Origin: a candidate division CSSED10-310 bacterium | GTDB taxonomy: Bacteria > CSSED10-310 > JAFGJC01 | Reading direction: 5' to 3' | DNA length: 64,000 nucleotides | Assembly: GCA_016927905.1 (NCBI GenBank) | Contig: JAFGLW010000013.1 | Coordinates: 1 to 64,000, forward strand | In this document: positions 17,313-26,002 of the stretch, in pieces | Position numbering within the stretch: the stretch's first letter is position 1 | Layout: every line of letters begins with the position of its first letter | Made by a program: the position numbers and the translations under genes | The notes under the pieces: model-generated | The model's input: the letters and a program-made list of their open reading frames with translations, nothing else | Databases searched by the model: none | Told to the model about the DNA's origin: nothing

Positions 17313-19226
17313 ATGATCCAGTTCGCCAATGTCAGTTTCAGGTTTCCGGACAAGCAGATCATCACCCGGTGTTCCTTTCAGCTTTCCCGTCAATGCCGGA
17401 CGGGACTGATCGGAATCAACGGTAGCGGGAAGACCACCGTGATCCGGCTGCTCGCCGGCCGGTTGACCCCGGATGAGGGACATATCGTCGTGCCGAAAGA
17501 TGTCAAAATCGGCTTGCTGCCGCAGACACTTGAACTCAGCACGGGCCGGACACTTGCATCTGAAATGGAGCTTCCGTTCGAGCATCTCAAGGTGATGGAG
17601 CGGGAGCTGGCGGAGATGAACCGGGTGATGTCCGTCGAACCCGGACACAGGCTGAGCGAGAAATACGACCGGTTCCTGGAGCTTTACCAGCGCAGGGGGG
17701 GATATGAATTTCATGCCCGGATCCGGGAGGTTCTGAGTGGGCTGGGATTCGCCGATCCCGAAATGGACCGCCCGTTGAATTCCTTTTCCGGAGGGGAGCG
17801 GTCCCGCATCCAGCTTGCCCGTCTTTTGCTGGAGGATCCCGATCTGGTTCTTCTGGACGAGCCGACCAACCACCTGGATGTGGATTCCATCGAGTGGCTG
17901 GAACGGTATTTGAATCGCTTCAAGGGCGGCGTTCTCGTGATTTCCCATGACCGGTTCTTTCTGGACCGGGTAGTGACCGAGATATTGGATTTGAACCGGA
18001 TGCAGATCGATTCATACCGGGGCAATTACACGGTGTACCTGCGGCAGCGGGATGAGATTCTCCGGCAGCGGGAAAAATGGTACCGCCACCAGCAGTCGCG
18101 AATCGAGAAAATGGAGGATTTCGTCCGGCGTAATATCGCCGGCCAGAAGACTAAAATGGCCCAGAGCCGGCTGAACACACTGGCCCGGATGGAACGACTG
18201 GAAAAACCGGCCGGCACTGCCAGAGCGATGAGGCTGCATTTCGACGGGCATCCGCAATCCGGCAGGGTTGTTCTGCAATTGGAAAACGTGGCCAAACAGT
18301 TTGATGACATCCTGCTTTTTGCGGGTATATCCCTCAAGGTTCATCGCGGGGAAATCATCGGGATGCTGGGTCCGAACGGATCGGGAAAAACAACCCTGCT
18401 GAAGATAATCTCCGGGAGACTCAAACCGGACGAGGGAGAAATTCGATTCGGGCACCAGGTTAAAACCGCTTATTTCGATCAGCATCTGGAGGATCTGAAT
18501 CCTGAGAATACAGTCCTGGATGAAGTTTGGCAGCTCCGACCGAATGAAACCCAGTTCGCCATGCGGTCTCATCTGGGCCGCTTTTTATTCAGCGGGGATG
18601 ATGTGTTTCAGCCTGTGGGATCGTTGAGCGGCGGGGAAAAAGCACGGGTGGCCCTGGCCAAACTGCTCCTGAAAAACGCCAATCTGCTGATCATGGATGA
18701 ACCGACCAACCATCTGGACATGGATTCCAAGGAAGTGCTCGAGGGGTCGCTGTTGGAGTTTCCCGGCACCGTTTTGATCGTGACTCACGACCGGTATCTC
18801 CTGGACAAGCTGTCGGACCGGATCTGGGCGCTGGAGCGGGGAACCGTGCGGGATTATCTGGGAAATTACAGCCGGTACCGGGAATTGAAAACCGTGGAGA
18901 CCGGGCAAAATCGCATCGGGAGTCCTGAGGAGATTTCGAAAACACCGTCAAAACCGTCCCGCAGGGATATCCGGAAAGCCCGTGCCGTCATCCGGGAAAA
19001 AACCGGGAAATCGAGCCGCCACTTCGAGAAGGAAATCGAACGCCTGGAATCCGAACTGGCGAAGATCCAGGAAGAAACGAAAAATCCCGCACTGGCAACC
19101 GACTGGGCGGCGCTCGACAATCTGGTCACCCAGGCCCGGAACATCCAGAAAGAACTCAATCGAGCCATGACCGGATGGGAAACGGCATTGGAAGAAGAGA
19201 AAAAAATCGAGGATCTCCTGTCCTGA
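17313..19226 (+). CDS. ABC-F family ATPase
   Basis: 637 residues with two ABC domains and no membrane segments. First domain: Walker A GINGSGKTT, signature FSGGE, Walker B 'LVLLDEPTNHLDVDS'. Second: GPNGSGKTT, LSGGE, 'LLIMDEPTNHLDMDS'. Between them is the ABC-F linker helix region (about 240-320), and a Lys/Glu-rich coiled coil (about 560-637) follows, as in Uup/YdiF types. ABC-F proteins act on ribosomes. The ATG at 17313 has AGAGG upstream; the longer in-frame reading runs into the rpmH promoter region and was rejected. Confidence 0.93.
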   Translation: MIQFANVSFRFPDKQIITRCSFQLSRQCRTGLIGINGSGKTTVIRLLAGRLTPDEGHIVVPKDVKIGLLPQTLELSTGRTLASEMELPFEHLKVMERELAEMNRVMSVEPGHRLSEKYDRFLELYQRRGGYEFHARIREVLSGLGFADPEMDRPLNSFSGGERSRIQLARLLLEDPDLVLLDEPTNHLDVDSIEWLERYLNRFKGGVLVISHDRFFLDRVVTEILDLNRMQIDSYRGNYTVYLRQRDEILRQREKWYRHQQSRIEKMEDFVRRNIAGQKTKMAQSRLNTLARMERLEKPAGTARAMRLHFDGHPQSGRVVLQLENVAKQFDDILLFAGISLKVHRGEIIGMLGPNGSGKTTLLKIISGRLKPDEGEIRFGHQVKTAYFDQHLEDLNPENTVLDEVWQLRPNETQFAMRSHLGRFLFSGDDVFQPVGSLSGGEKARVALAKLLLKNANLLIMDEPTNHLDMDSKEVLEGSLLEFPGTVLIVTHDRYLLDKLSDRIWALERGTVRDYLGNYSRYRELKTVETGQNRIGSPEEISKTPSKPSRRDIRKARAVIREKTGKSSRHFEKEIERLESELAKIQEETKNPALATDWAALDNLVTQARNIQKELNRAMTGWETALEEEKKIEDLLS

Positions 19227-19278
19227 CGCGCTTTTGACATTCGAATCAGCCGGAAATAATATATGCCGGGGAGGTGAA

Positions 19279-20676
19279 ATGCGGCTTCGCATCGTCATTT
19301 GCATGCTGGTGATTGGGTTCACGGGTTGCTCCGCTCCCGTTGAACAGGAGAACATGCCTGTTCTTAAGCAGCAGCCGGAGCGGCCCCGGATTCTCATCGT
19401 CGGATTCGATGGGGCCACCTGGGATTCCCTGCAGACGGCGTTGAACCGGGGATTGATGCCGAACCTGTCCGGTCTGATCCGGAAGGGTGCGAACGGTCGG
19501 TTGGCCACCATCCGTCCAACATTGACGCCGATTATTTGGACAACCATCGCCACCGGGAAAATGCCGGAAAAACATGGAATCTCCAGCTTGCTGATTGAGG
19601 ATAAAGACGGTTCGAAACACCGCATCGATTCGCTCCGTAGAAAAGTAAAAACCCTGTGGCAGATCCTGTCCGAGGAGGGCCGGGAGGTTTGCGTTGTCCG
19701 GTGGCCGGTCAGCTGGCCGGCCGAGGAGGTCCGGGGTCAAATGATCTCGGAATATGCCTTTCAGCGCAATCGCGAGTTCCGCACATATCCTCCAAAACTG
19801 GCACAGATAGTTGACCGTCATGAACAGGATTTCCGGCTGGACGATATCGAGTCCCTGACCGGCGTGAACCAACGGATATACGATCTTCTGGATACGACCT
19901 GGCAATGGAAACTCATGCTCCTGTTGCGGGAGTATGATCTGGATGTGCAGTTCAAGGAAACCGCGAAAGAACTCCTCCGGAGCGGACAGAGAGATTTTAC
20001 GGCGGTATATTTTTATTCGATGGATGCGTTGGGACATTCGTTCTTCAAATTCAACGATCCGGAGGGCAAAGAAAGGGAATTTCCCAATTTCACCGAAATT
20101 ATTCCGAACTGGTGCTGGTTGTACGATACATTCCTGGGTGAGATTCTCGCCTTGATCGACGCCTCGACCTACGTGATCGTCTGTTCCGATCATGGCATGG
20201 AACTCGCCCTGGAACCACAGAAATTCATTATCCGCGCCGAAAATGATCCCCCGAAACCGGACGAACCGCCCGAAGCACTTCGACTTCCAACGGCCCCGGC
20301 CTTCGATGCCGATCCGTTTTCCGTCCAGCTCCAGTATACCGAACCCAGCGGTCAGCATGTGAATGCTCCCGACGGGATATTCGTCATGACCGGTCCGGGA
20401 ATCAAACGGAATTGCATCGCTCAATCCGTTTCGGTTGCCGATATCGCATCAACCGTTCTGTATGCAATGGGATTGCCGGTTGCAAAGGATTTTGACGGAA
20501 AGCTCCAAACGGAGTTTTTCACGGATGATTTCAAGGAAGCCCATCCCGTGGAATTCATTGACACCTATGAAGATGACGAGCTGAAACCGAAAGCAGTCCG
20601 AACGCAAATAAAGGCTTACGAAGCGGAAGACGCGCTCATTTTAAACCATCTGCAAGCGCTCGGATACATCCAGTAA
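19279..20676 (+). CDS. lipoprotein phosphodiesterase, alkaline phosphatase fold
   Basis: 465 residues. The ATG at 19279 follows an ideal GGGGAGGTGAA site and starts a lipoprotein-like signal ending FTGC. The mature part is a type I phosphodiesterase/nucleotide pyrophosphatase-like domain: metal site 'GFDGATWD', nucleophile region 'LTPIIWTTIATG' with Thr, 'YSMDALGH', and 'CSDHGMEL' with the Asp-His metal pair. Such enzymes hydrolyse phosphodiester or phosphomonoester bonds in the periplasm; the substrate is not predictable. It lies 52 nt after the ABC-F gene. Confidence 0.85.
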   Translation: MRLRIVICMLVIGFTGCSAPVEQENMPVLKQQPERPRILIVGFDGATWDSLQTALNRGLMPNLSGLIRKGANGRLATIRPTLTPIIWTTIATGKMPEKHGISSLLIEDKDGSKHRIDSLRRKVKTLWQILSEEGREVCVVRWPVSWPAEEVRGQMISEYAFQRNREFRTYPPKLAQIVDRHEQDFRLDDIESLTGVNQRIYDLLDTTWQWKLMLLLREYDLDVQFKETAKELLRSGQRDFTAVYFYSMDALGHSFFKFNDPEGKEREFPNFTEIIPNWCWLYDTFLGEILALIDASTYVIVCSDHGMELALEPQKFIIRAENDPPKPDEPPEALRLPTAPAFDADPFSVQLQYTEPSGQHVNAPDGIFVMTGPGIKRNCIAQSVSVADIASTVLYAMGLPVAKDFDGKLQTEFFTDDFKEAHPVEFIDTYEDDELKPKAVRTQIKAYEAEDALILNHLQALGYIQ

Positions 20677-20682
20677 AATCCG

Positions 20683-20697
20683 GACCGGGAACCGGTC
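20683..20697. terminator. short hairpin between convergent genes
   Basis: GACCGG-GAA-CCGGTC forms a perfect 6-bp stem with a 3-nt loop in the 28-nt gap between the phosphodiesterase and hutU stops. There is no T-tract, so it is only a possible bidirectional terminator. Confidence 0.35.
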
Positions 20698-20704
20698 GAT
20701 GGAA

Positions 20705-22720
20705 TCAGTTGAATTCTGATTTCAGTTTTTCCCAGTCGATCGTCTCTGGCAGGGTGACCCGGAGTTTCGGTTCGATTTTCATTGCTTCGGAAATGGCGAA
20801 CAGAGCGCCTTCGTTCCGGGCCCATGCGCGGCGTGCAATCCCGTTGTTCACGTCCCAGAACAGCATCTGGCGGATCCGCCGGTCTGCTTCGTCCGAGCCA
20901 TCCAGGACCATCCCGAATCCGCCGTTGATCACTTCCCCCCAGCCGACACCTCCGCCGTTGTGCAGACTGACCCATGTAGCTCCCCGGAACGCGTCTCCGA
21001 TGACATTGTGAACCGCCATATCCGCCGTGCGGTTGGAACCGTCATGAATGTTGGCGGTTTCCCGGAACGGGGAGTCGGTGCCGGAAACATCGTGATGGTC
21101 CCTGCCCAGAACCACCGGTGCGCGGATCCCGCCGTTCCGGATCGCTTCGTTGAACGCCAGGGCGATCCGGATGCGTCCCGCTTCGTTGGAATACAATATC
21201 CGAGCCTGGGATCCCACGACCAGGCGGTGTTCCCCGGCGCTTTTTATCCAGTGGAGATTGTCCCGGAGCTGCTGGCGGATTTCCGGAGGCGCATCCGGGA
21301 GCATCTCTTCCAGAACTTCGCCGGCAATCCGGTCGGTTGTTTCCAGGTCCCCTGGATCGTCGGATGTCACCACCCACCGGAACGGTCCGAATCCGTAGTC
21401 GAAACACATGGGTCCCATTATATCTTCGACGTACGATGGGTAAGCGAACCGGCCGTCCGGCCGGACGATCCCGGCCGCTCCAGCACGGGAAGCCTCCAGC
21501 AGAAATGCGTTCCCGTAATCCCAGAAATGCATCCCGTTTTCAGTCATGGCATGAATGGCTTCGACCTGCCTTCGCAGCGAAGCCCGGACGGCCTCCCTGA
21601 ATCCGTCAGGGTCCGATCTGATCATCCGGTTTGATTGGTCGAGAGTCAGGCCGGCCGGATAATATCCGCCTCCGAACGGATTGTGCAGCGAGGTCTGGTC
21701 GGAGCCCAGTTCCACTTGAAAGTCTTTTTTTGCCAGGTGTTCCCAAAGATCGACGATGTTCCCAAAATAGCCGATGGACAGCGCTTCCCGGTTCCGCCGG
21801 GCACGATCGATCCGGACCAGCAGTTTGTCAAGATCGGTTTCGACCTCCAGAAGCCAACCCTGTGACAGTCTTTTATTGAGCGCAGCCGGATCGATTTCGG
21901 CAATGACGGTTACAATTCCGGCAATCGCGCCGGCTTTCGCCTGAGCGCCGCTCATGCCGCCCAGACCGGATGAGACGAACACGGTGCCGCCCAGAGAGGT
22001 GTCCGTGTCGATATCCAGATATTTACGCACGGCGTTCAAAAGGGTGATGGTCGTGCCGTGGACGATACCCTGAGGACCGATATACATGAAACTCCCGGCC
22101 GTCATCTGGCCGTACGATGTCACCCCCAGTGCGCTGTAACGCCAGTAATCCTCATGTGTCGAGTAATTCGGAATCATCATCCCGCAAGTCAGCACAAGGC
22201 GCGGTGCCCACGGCGAAGATGGAAACAGACCCAGCGGATGCCCGGAATACAGAACGAGCGTCTGGTCGTCGGCCATTTCGGCCAGATATTTCATGGTCAG
22301 CAGATACTGTGCCCAATTCTGAAAAACGGTGCCGTTCCCTCCGTAGGTGATCAACTCGTGAGGGAACTGAGCCACCTCCGGATCCAGGTTGTTCTGGATC
22401 ATGAGCATGATGGCGGCGGCTTCCCGGCACCGTGCGGGATATGCATCGATGGATCGCGCATGCATCGGGTAGGCGGGCCGGAACCGATGCATGTAAATTC
22501 TCCCCTCGTTTTCAAGCTCCCCGGCGAATTCCGGTGCCAGGATATCGTGGAATTTGCGGGGGAAATATCGGAGCGCGTTGGCGAGTGCCAGCGTTTTTTC
22601 TGATTCATTCAACACCAGTGGACGAACCGGCGCATGGCTGACGGATTCATCCCGCGGCCTTGGATCCGGCAGATTGTCGGGTATGCCCTGTTCGATCTGT
22701 GTTCTGAAATCGTCATTCAT
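20705..22720 (-). CDS. hutU: urocanate hydratase (long form)
   Basis: 671 residues, about 120 longer than the common bacterial enzyme of roughly 550. Urocanase hydrates urocanate to imidazolonepropionate using bound NAD, the second step of histidine breakdown. Seen: 'YGGNGTVFQNWAQY', NAD-site 'GLGGMSGAQAKAGA', 'YSGHPLGLFP' and 'GPFRWVVTSDDPGDLETT'. The ATG has AAGGAGG upstream and its own promoter. No hutH, hutI or hutG is in the window. Confidence 0.93.
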   Translation of the reverse strand: MNDDFRTQIEQGIPDNLPDPRPRDESVSHAPVRPLVLNESEKTLALANALRYFPRKFHDILAPEFAGELENEGRIYMHRFRPAYPMHARSIDAYPARCREAAAIMLMIQNNLDPEVAQFPHELITYGGNGTVFQNWAQYLLTMKYLAEMADDQTLVLYSGHPLGLFPSSPWAPRLVLTCGMMIPNYSTHEDYWRYSALGVTSYGQMTAGSFMYIGPQGIVHGTTITLLNAVRKYLDIDTDTSLGGTVFVSSGLGGMSGAQAKAGAIAGIVTVIAEIDPAALNKRLSQGWLLEVETDLDKLLVRIDRARRNREALSIGYFGNIVDLWEHLAKKDFQVELGSDQTSLHNPFGGGYYPAGLTLDQSNRMIRSDPDGFREAVRASLRRQVEAIHAMTENGMHFWDYGNAFLLEASRAGAAGIVRPDGRFAYPSYVEDIMGPMCFDYGFGPFRWVVTSDDPGDLETTDRIAGEVLEEMLPDAPPEIRQQLRDNLHWIKSAGEHRLVVGSQARILYSNEAGRIRIALAFNEAIRNGGIRAPVVLGRDHHDVSGTDSPFRETANIHDGSNRTADMAVHNVIGDAFRGATWVSLHNGGGVGWGEVINGGFGMVLDGSDEADRRIRQMLFWDVNNGIARRAWARNEGALFAISEAMKIEPKLRVTLPETIDWEKLKSEFN

Positions 22721-22762
22721 ACGCGTTCCTCCTTCAAAAGGAAATCGATATTACAGGGTATG

Positions 22763-22791
22763 ATTGTACCATCGGGTCTGGGAAGCGGCAA
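22763..22791 (-). promoter_or_regulatory. promoter of hutU
   Basis: Minus strand TTGCCG (22786-22791), 17-nt spacer, TACAAT (22763-22768), in the 115-nt gap after tcdA. It would give a leader of about 35 nt containing the AAGGAGG site. Confidence 0.55.
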
Positions 22792-22835
22792 ATATTCCCC
22801 CCTTTCGCATAATCCGGTGTCACCCGGTCCCGGTG

Positions 22836-23621
22836 TCAACCCGGGCAACGGCTGGACGGTACGATCCGGGAATTTTCCGTGCGGCCCAGTTTCAGGATGA
22901 CGTGGTGGGCTGCCATCATGCCGAAGATGGCCGGAACGGGGCACAGGCTGCCCAGGATACGCCGGGGCCGGCCCCGGTGGGTCACTGTGCCGCAGTCGGG
23001 ATCCGTGACATCGGCCGGATTCTGGACGGGTGGGCCGGGTTCCGGTGAATATATCGCCTCTATCCCGGTGTGGATTCCCTTCCGGTGCAATCCTCTTCGG
23101 ATCACCCGGGCCAGGGGACATTTCTGGGTCTGAGCGATATCGACGATCCGGATGGATGACAGGTCGGTCTTGTAGGCTGCGCCCATGACCGAAATGATCG
23201 GGATACCGGCCCGGTAGCAGAACGCCAGCAATTCGATCTTGGGACCGGCGGCATCGATGGCGTCGACCACAAAGTCGATGGATGGATCCAGCAGTTTTTC
23301 CGCAGTATCATAATGGAAGAAATCGCCGAACAGCTCCAGCTTGATTCCGGGATTGATATCTTTCATTCGTGCCGCAGCCGCCTTGGTTTTTTTCCAGCCG
23401 AGGGTTGACTCTGCCGCTGTGATCTGCCGGTTGATGTTGGTGATCTGGACGGTATCGACATCGATCAGACGAAGGCGTCCAACTCCGGACCGGACCAGTC
23501 CTTCGGCGGCAAACCCGCCGACCGCGCCCAGTCCCACGATACAGACGCTGGCGTTCTGAAGGCGATGGAAATGCTCCGGCCCGATCGCCAGGATGACCCG
23601 AGCGAACCGTTGGTCGCTCAT
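22836..23621 (-). CDS. tcdA: tRNA threonylcarbamoyladenosine dehydratase (TcdA/CsdL)
   Basis: 261 residues, an E1-like/ThiF-fold enzyme. 'VCIVGLGAVGGFAAEGLVRS' is the ATP-binding glycine motif, followed by 'LIDVDTVQITNINRQ' and 'VVDAIDAAGPKIELL'. Length and motif order fit TcdA, which cyclises t6A at tRNA position 37 to ct6A, better than ThiF or MoeB, whose ubiquitin-like partners are absent here. The start overlaps the tatD stop (ATGA, 23618-23621). Confidence 0.85.
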   Translation of the reverse strand: MSDQRFARVILAIGPEHFHRLQNASVCIVGLGAVGGFAAEGLVRSGVGRLRLIDVDTVQITNINRQITAAESTLGWKKTKAAAARMKDINPGIKLELFGDFFHYDTAEKLLDPSIDFVVDAIDAAGPKIELLAFCYRAGIPIISVMGAAYKTDLSSIRIVDIAQTQKCPLARVIRRGLHRKGIHTGIEAIYSPEPGPPVQNPADVTDPDCGTVTHRGRPRRILGSLCPVPAIFGMMAAHHVILKLGRTENSRIVPSSRCPG

Positions 23622-24379
23622 GCTGTCAGCTCCAGCCGGTCGAACAGGGTAATGGTATTCTGCATTACAATTGATTCCAGTTCTTCGGGGTCCGTTTTAC
23701 GCAGGTTGGCCATGGTTTTCAGGACGGGTCCCAGGTCGGCCGGCCGGTCCGGTTCCATCGGGTAGCTGGAAAAAAACGGCGCATCGGATTCGAACAAAAT
23801 GGATTCGACGGGCACCCACTGCGCCAGATCGCGCATTTTTCTGAACCGGGATTCGCATATGTCCGGGCCGAATCCCAGATTAAACCCGAGATCCAGGTAC
23901 TGCTCCGCCTGCCGGCGGCTGCAGGACACCCGGTGAATCACGCCTTTCGCGGCCGGGAAATCCCGCAGGATCGCTGCGATGCGGTCATGCCGGTTCACGC
24001 AGTGAATCAGAACCGGCAGGTTGTTTTCGGCGGCGATTTTCATCTGGTCTCTGAACACGGCTTCCTGGGATTCATCCGCTTTCGGCCCCGCCCGGCCGTC
24101 CAGTCCGATTTCCCCGATTGCGACCGTGTTGTGGGTTTCGATGAGGTTTATCAGGAGGGGCGGACTGCCCGGGATGAACAGCGGATGAATTCCCCAGGCA
24201 GCGGGAAGATCCGGGTATGTCTTCTTCAGGGATTTCAGCCGAAGAATGGAATCCCGGCTGAAGGTTGGAACGATCACGGTCCGGATCCCGCAGGCGGACA
24301 AATTTTCCAGAATCTGTCCGGCGTTCTGATAGCAGGGTGGTTCTGTCAGGTGGTAATGTGTATCGATCAGGAAATCCAT
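23618..24379 (-). CDS. tatD: TatD-family metal-dependent hydrolase
   Basis: 253 residues of the TatD DNase family, a metal-dependent TIM barrel. Metal ligands are visible: DTHYHL near the start (His 7 and 9), GEIGLD (Glu), 'VLIHCVN' and 'GVIHRVSCS' (His), and 'FESDAP' (Asp). A GGAGG site precedes the ATG. It is translationally coupled to tcdA. Family members act as 3'-5' exonucleases or, in some cases, D-amino-acid-tRNA deacylases; the exact substrate is not shown by sequence. Confidence 0.9.
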   Translation of the reverse strand: MDFLIDTHYHLTEPPCYQNAGQILENLSACGIRTVIVPTFSRDSILRLKSLKKTYPDLPAAWGIHPLFIPGSPPLLINLIETHNTVAIGEIGLDGRAGPKADESQEAVFRDQMKIAAENNLPVLIHCVNRHDRIAAILRDFPAAKGVIHRVSCSRRQAEQYLDLGFNLGFGPDICESRFRKMRDLAQWVPVESILFESDAPFFSSYPMEPDRPADLGPVLKTMANLRKTDPEELESIVMQNTITLFDRLELTA

Positions 24380-24484
24380 GAAATCCTCCCGGTTGTGCCT
24401 GGACTGATTCTGGCTGATTTATATTTTTTTGCAAGGCGGGAGTCTGCGGTTTGATTTATCTCCGGCAACCGGTAAGATTAATAT

Positions 24485-25885
24485 GTGAAACAATGTGATT
24501 TCCGGCCGTTTGAAACCAAGATGAACTCTGCGGGAATATCCTCCCGGTCCATCGAAAAATTTCATCGCTGTTACGATCGACTCTGCAGCGGACAGACCGG
24601 TTTGATCGGAAGGGATGCCATCGAGCCGGTATTGGATGTTCCGGATGCCGGGTTGTTGTCCGGGTATACCGAATCCGGCCGTCGGGCGCTGCCCTGCACT
24701 GTCGTCATCAAACTGAACGGGGGATTGGGAACCTCCATGGGCATGGGTCGAGCCAAGAGTTTACTTCGGATCAAGAACGGGATGACATTTCTGGATGTCA
24801 TCGCCTGCCAGATCCGGCATCTTCGGTCGGTCAGCGGATCCGGGCTGCCGGTTCTGTTCATGAACAGCACCAATACCCGGCAGGATACCCTGGAATATCT
24901 CGGGAAGTATCCCGATCTGGGAACGGATATTCCTTTGGATTTTCTTCAATCGAGAGTGCCGAAAATACGGTGCCGGGATCTGACGCCGGTATCGTACCCC
25001 TCCGATCCGGATCTGGAATGGTACCCGCCGGGTCACGGCGACATCTATGATTCGCTCGCGGAAACGGGGCTGCTTGATCGGCTCCTATCCGGGCGATATC
25101 AATATGCGTTCGTATCCAATTCGGACAATCTCGGGGCTTGTCTGGACATGGAAATACTCGGGTATTTCGCTGAGGGCGGTTATCCGTTCATGATGGAAGT
25201 GGCGGACCGAACGCCTGCGGACCGCAAGGGTGGGCATCTGGCACGGAGCCGGCGGGGCGGCGGATTGATGCTTCGGGAGGTGGCGCAGTGTCCTCCGGAG
25301 GAGATGAATGAGTTTCAGGATATCGAGCTTTTCCGATATTTCAATACAAACACGATCTGGCTGAACCTGGAATCCCTGGCTGCGTTGACCTCGGAACACC
25401 CGTATGTGGAACTTCCGCTGATCCGTAATAAAAAACCGGTCAATCCTCAGGATCTGGATAGTGAACCCGTTTATCAGCTGGAAACGGCCATGGGTGCGGC
25501 TTTGTCCCTGTTCGATGGTGCGACTGCGATCCGGGTTCCCCGGAACCGGTTTCTGCCGGTCAAGACCTGTCAGGATCTGATCGGATTGTGGTCCGATGCG
25601 TATGTTCTGAATCCGGATTTCACCCTGTCGATGCATCCCGACCGGTCCAGACCGGTCATCACGATTCTGGATCAGACCTATTACAAGATGATTGATCAGG
25701 TCCGGGAGCGGTTTCCACACGGCGCTCCGTCGTTGCGGGAATGCGGTCGCTGGCGGGTCCGGGGTGATGTTTCATTTGGCGCCGGGATCATGATTCGCGG
25801 CGATGTGACAATTATCAACGACCATCCGGACGGGGCCAAGATCCCGGACGGCACGGTTTTTGACGGGGGAGAATACCGGATTTGA
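24485..25885 (+). CDS. UTP-glucose-1-phosphate uridylyltransferase, eukaryotic-type
   Basis: 466 residues of the UGP1/UAP family, unlike bacterial GalU (about 300). It makes UDP-glucose from UTP and glucose-1-phosphate. Seen: 'KLNGGLGTSMGMGRAKSLL' (UTP-binding loop), 'PPGHGDIYDSL', 'SNSDNLGA', 'FNTNTIWLNL' and a C-terminal beta-helix ('GDVSFGAGIMIRGDVTI'). The GTG start has no clear ribosome site; an ATG at 24521 is an alternative. TAAGAT at 24471-24476 sits close enough to suggest a very short or no leader. Sugar specificity is inferred from family. Confidence 0.88.
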   Translation: MKQCDFRPFETKMNSAGISSRSIEKFHRCYDRLCSGQTGLIGRDAIEPVLDVPDAGLLSGYTESGRRALPCTVVIKLNGGLGTSMGMGRAKSLLRIKNGMTFLDVIACQIRHLRSVSGSGLPVLFMNSTNTRQDTLEYLGKYPDLGTDIPLDFLQSRVPKIRCRDLTPVSYPSDPDLEWYPPGHGDIYDSLAETGLLDRLLSGRYQYAFVSNSDNLGACLDMEILGYFAEGGYPFMMEVADRTPADRKGGHLARSRRGGGLMLREVAQCPPEEMNEFQDIELFRYFNTNTIWLNLESLAALTSEHPYVELPLIRNKKPVNPQDLDSEPVYQLETAMGAALSLFDGATAIRVPRNRFLPVKTCQDLIGLWSDAYVLNPDFTLSMHPDRSRPVITILDQTYYKMIDQVRERFPHGAPSLRECGRWRVRGDVSFGAGIMIRGDVTIINDHPDGAKIPDGTVFDGGEYRI

Positions 25886-26002
25886 GAAGGGCCGGATCTG
25901 CCCTGGATGTTTCTTCGTCCCGATGCGAGTGTTCCGCCATGTACGGGACTCAAATGCACCAGTTATTCGTGGTTTACAGAAGATCTGGTTAATTCCTGAT
26001 GG
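25886..26002. other. convergent intergenic gap
   Basis: 117 nt between the UGPase and exoribonuclease stops. A weak AGGGC/GCCCT stem (7-nt loop) lies about 5 nt after the UGPase stop. No T-tract, repeat or small gene was found. Confidence 0.4.

Noticed and set aside
22836-23621. ThiF or MoeB instead of TcdA
   Set aside because: No ThiS/MoaD-like partner nearby and motif order and length fit TcdA better; kept as TcdA with moderate confidence.
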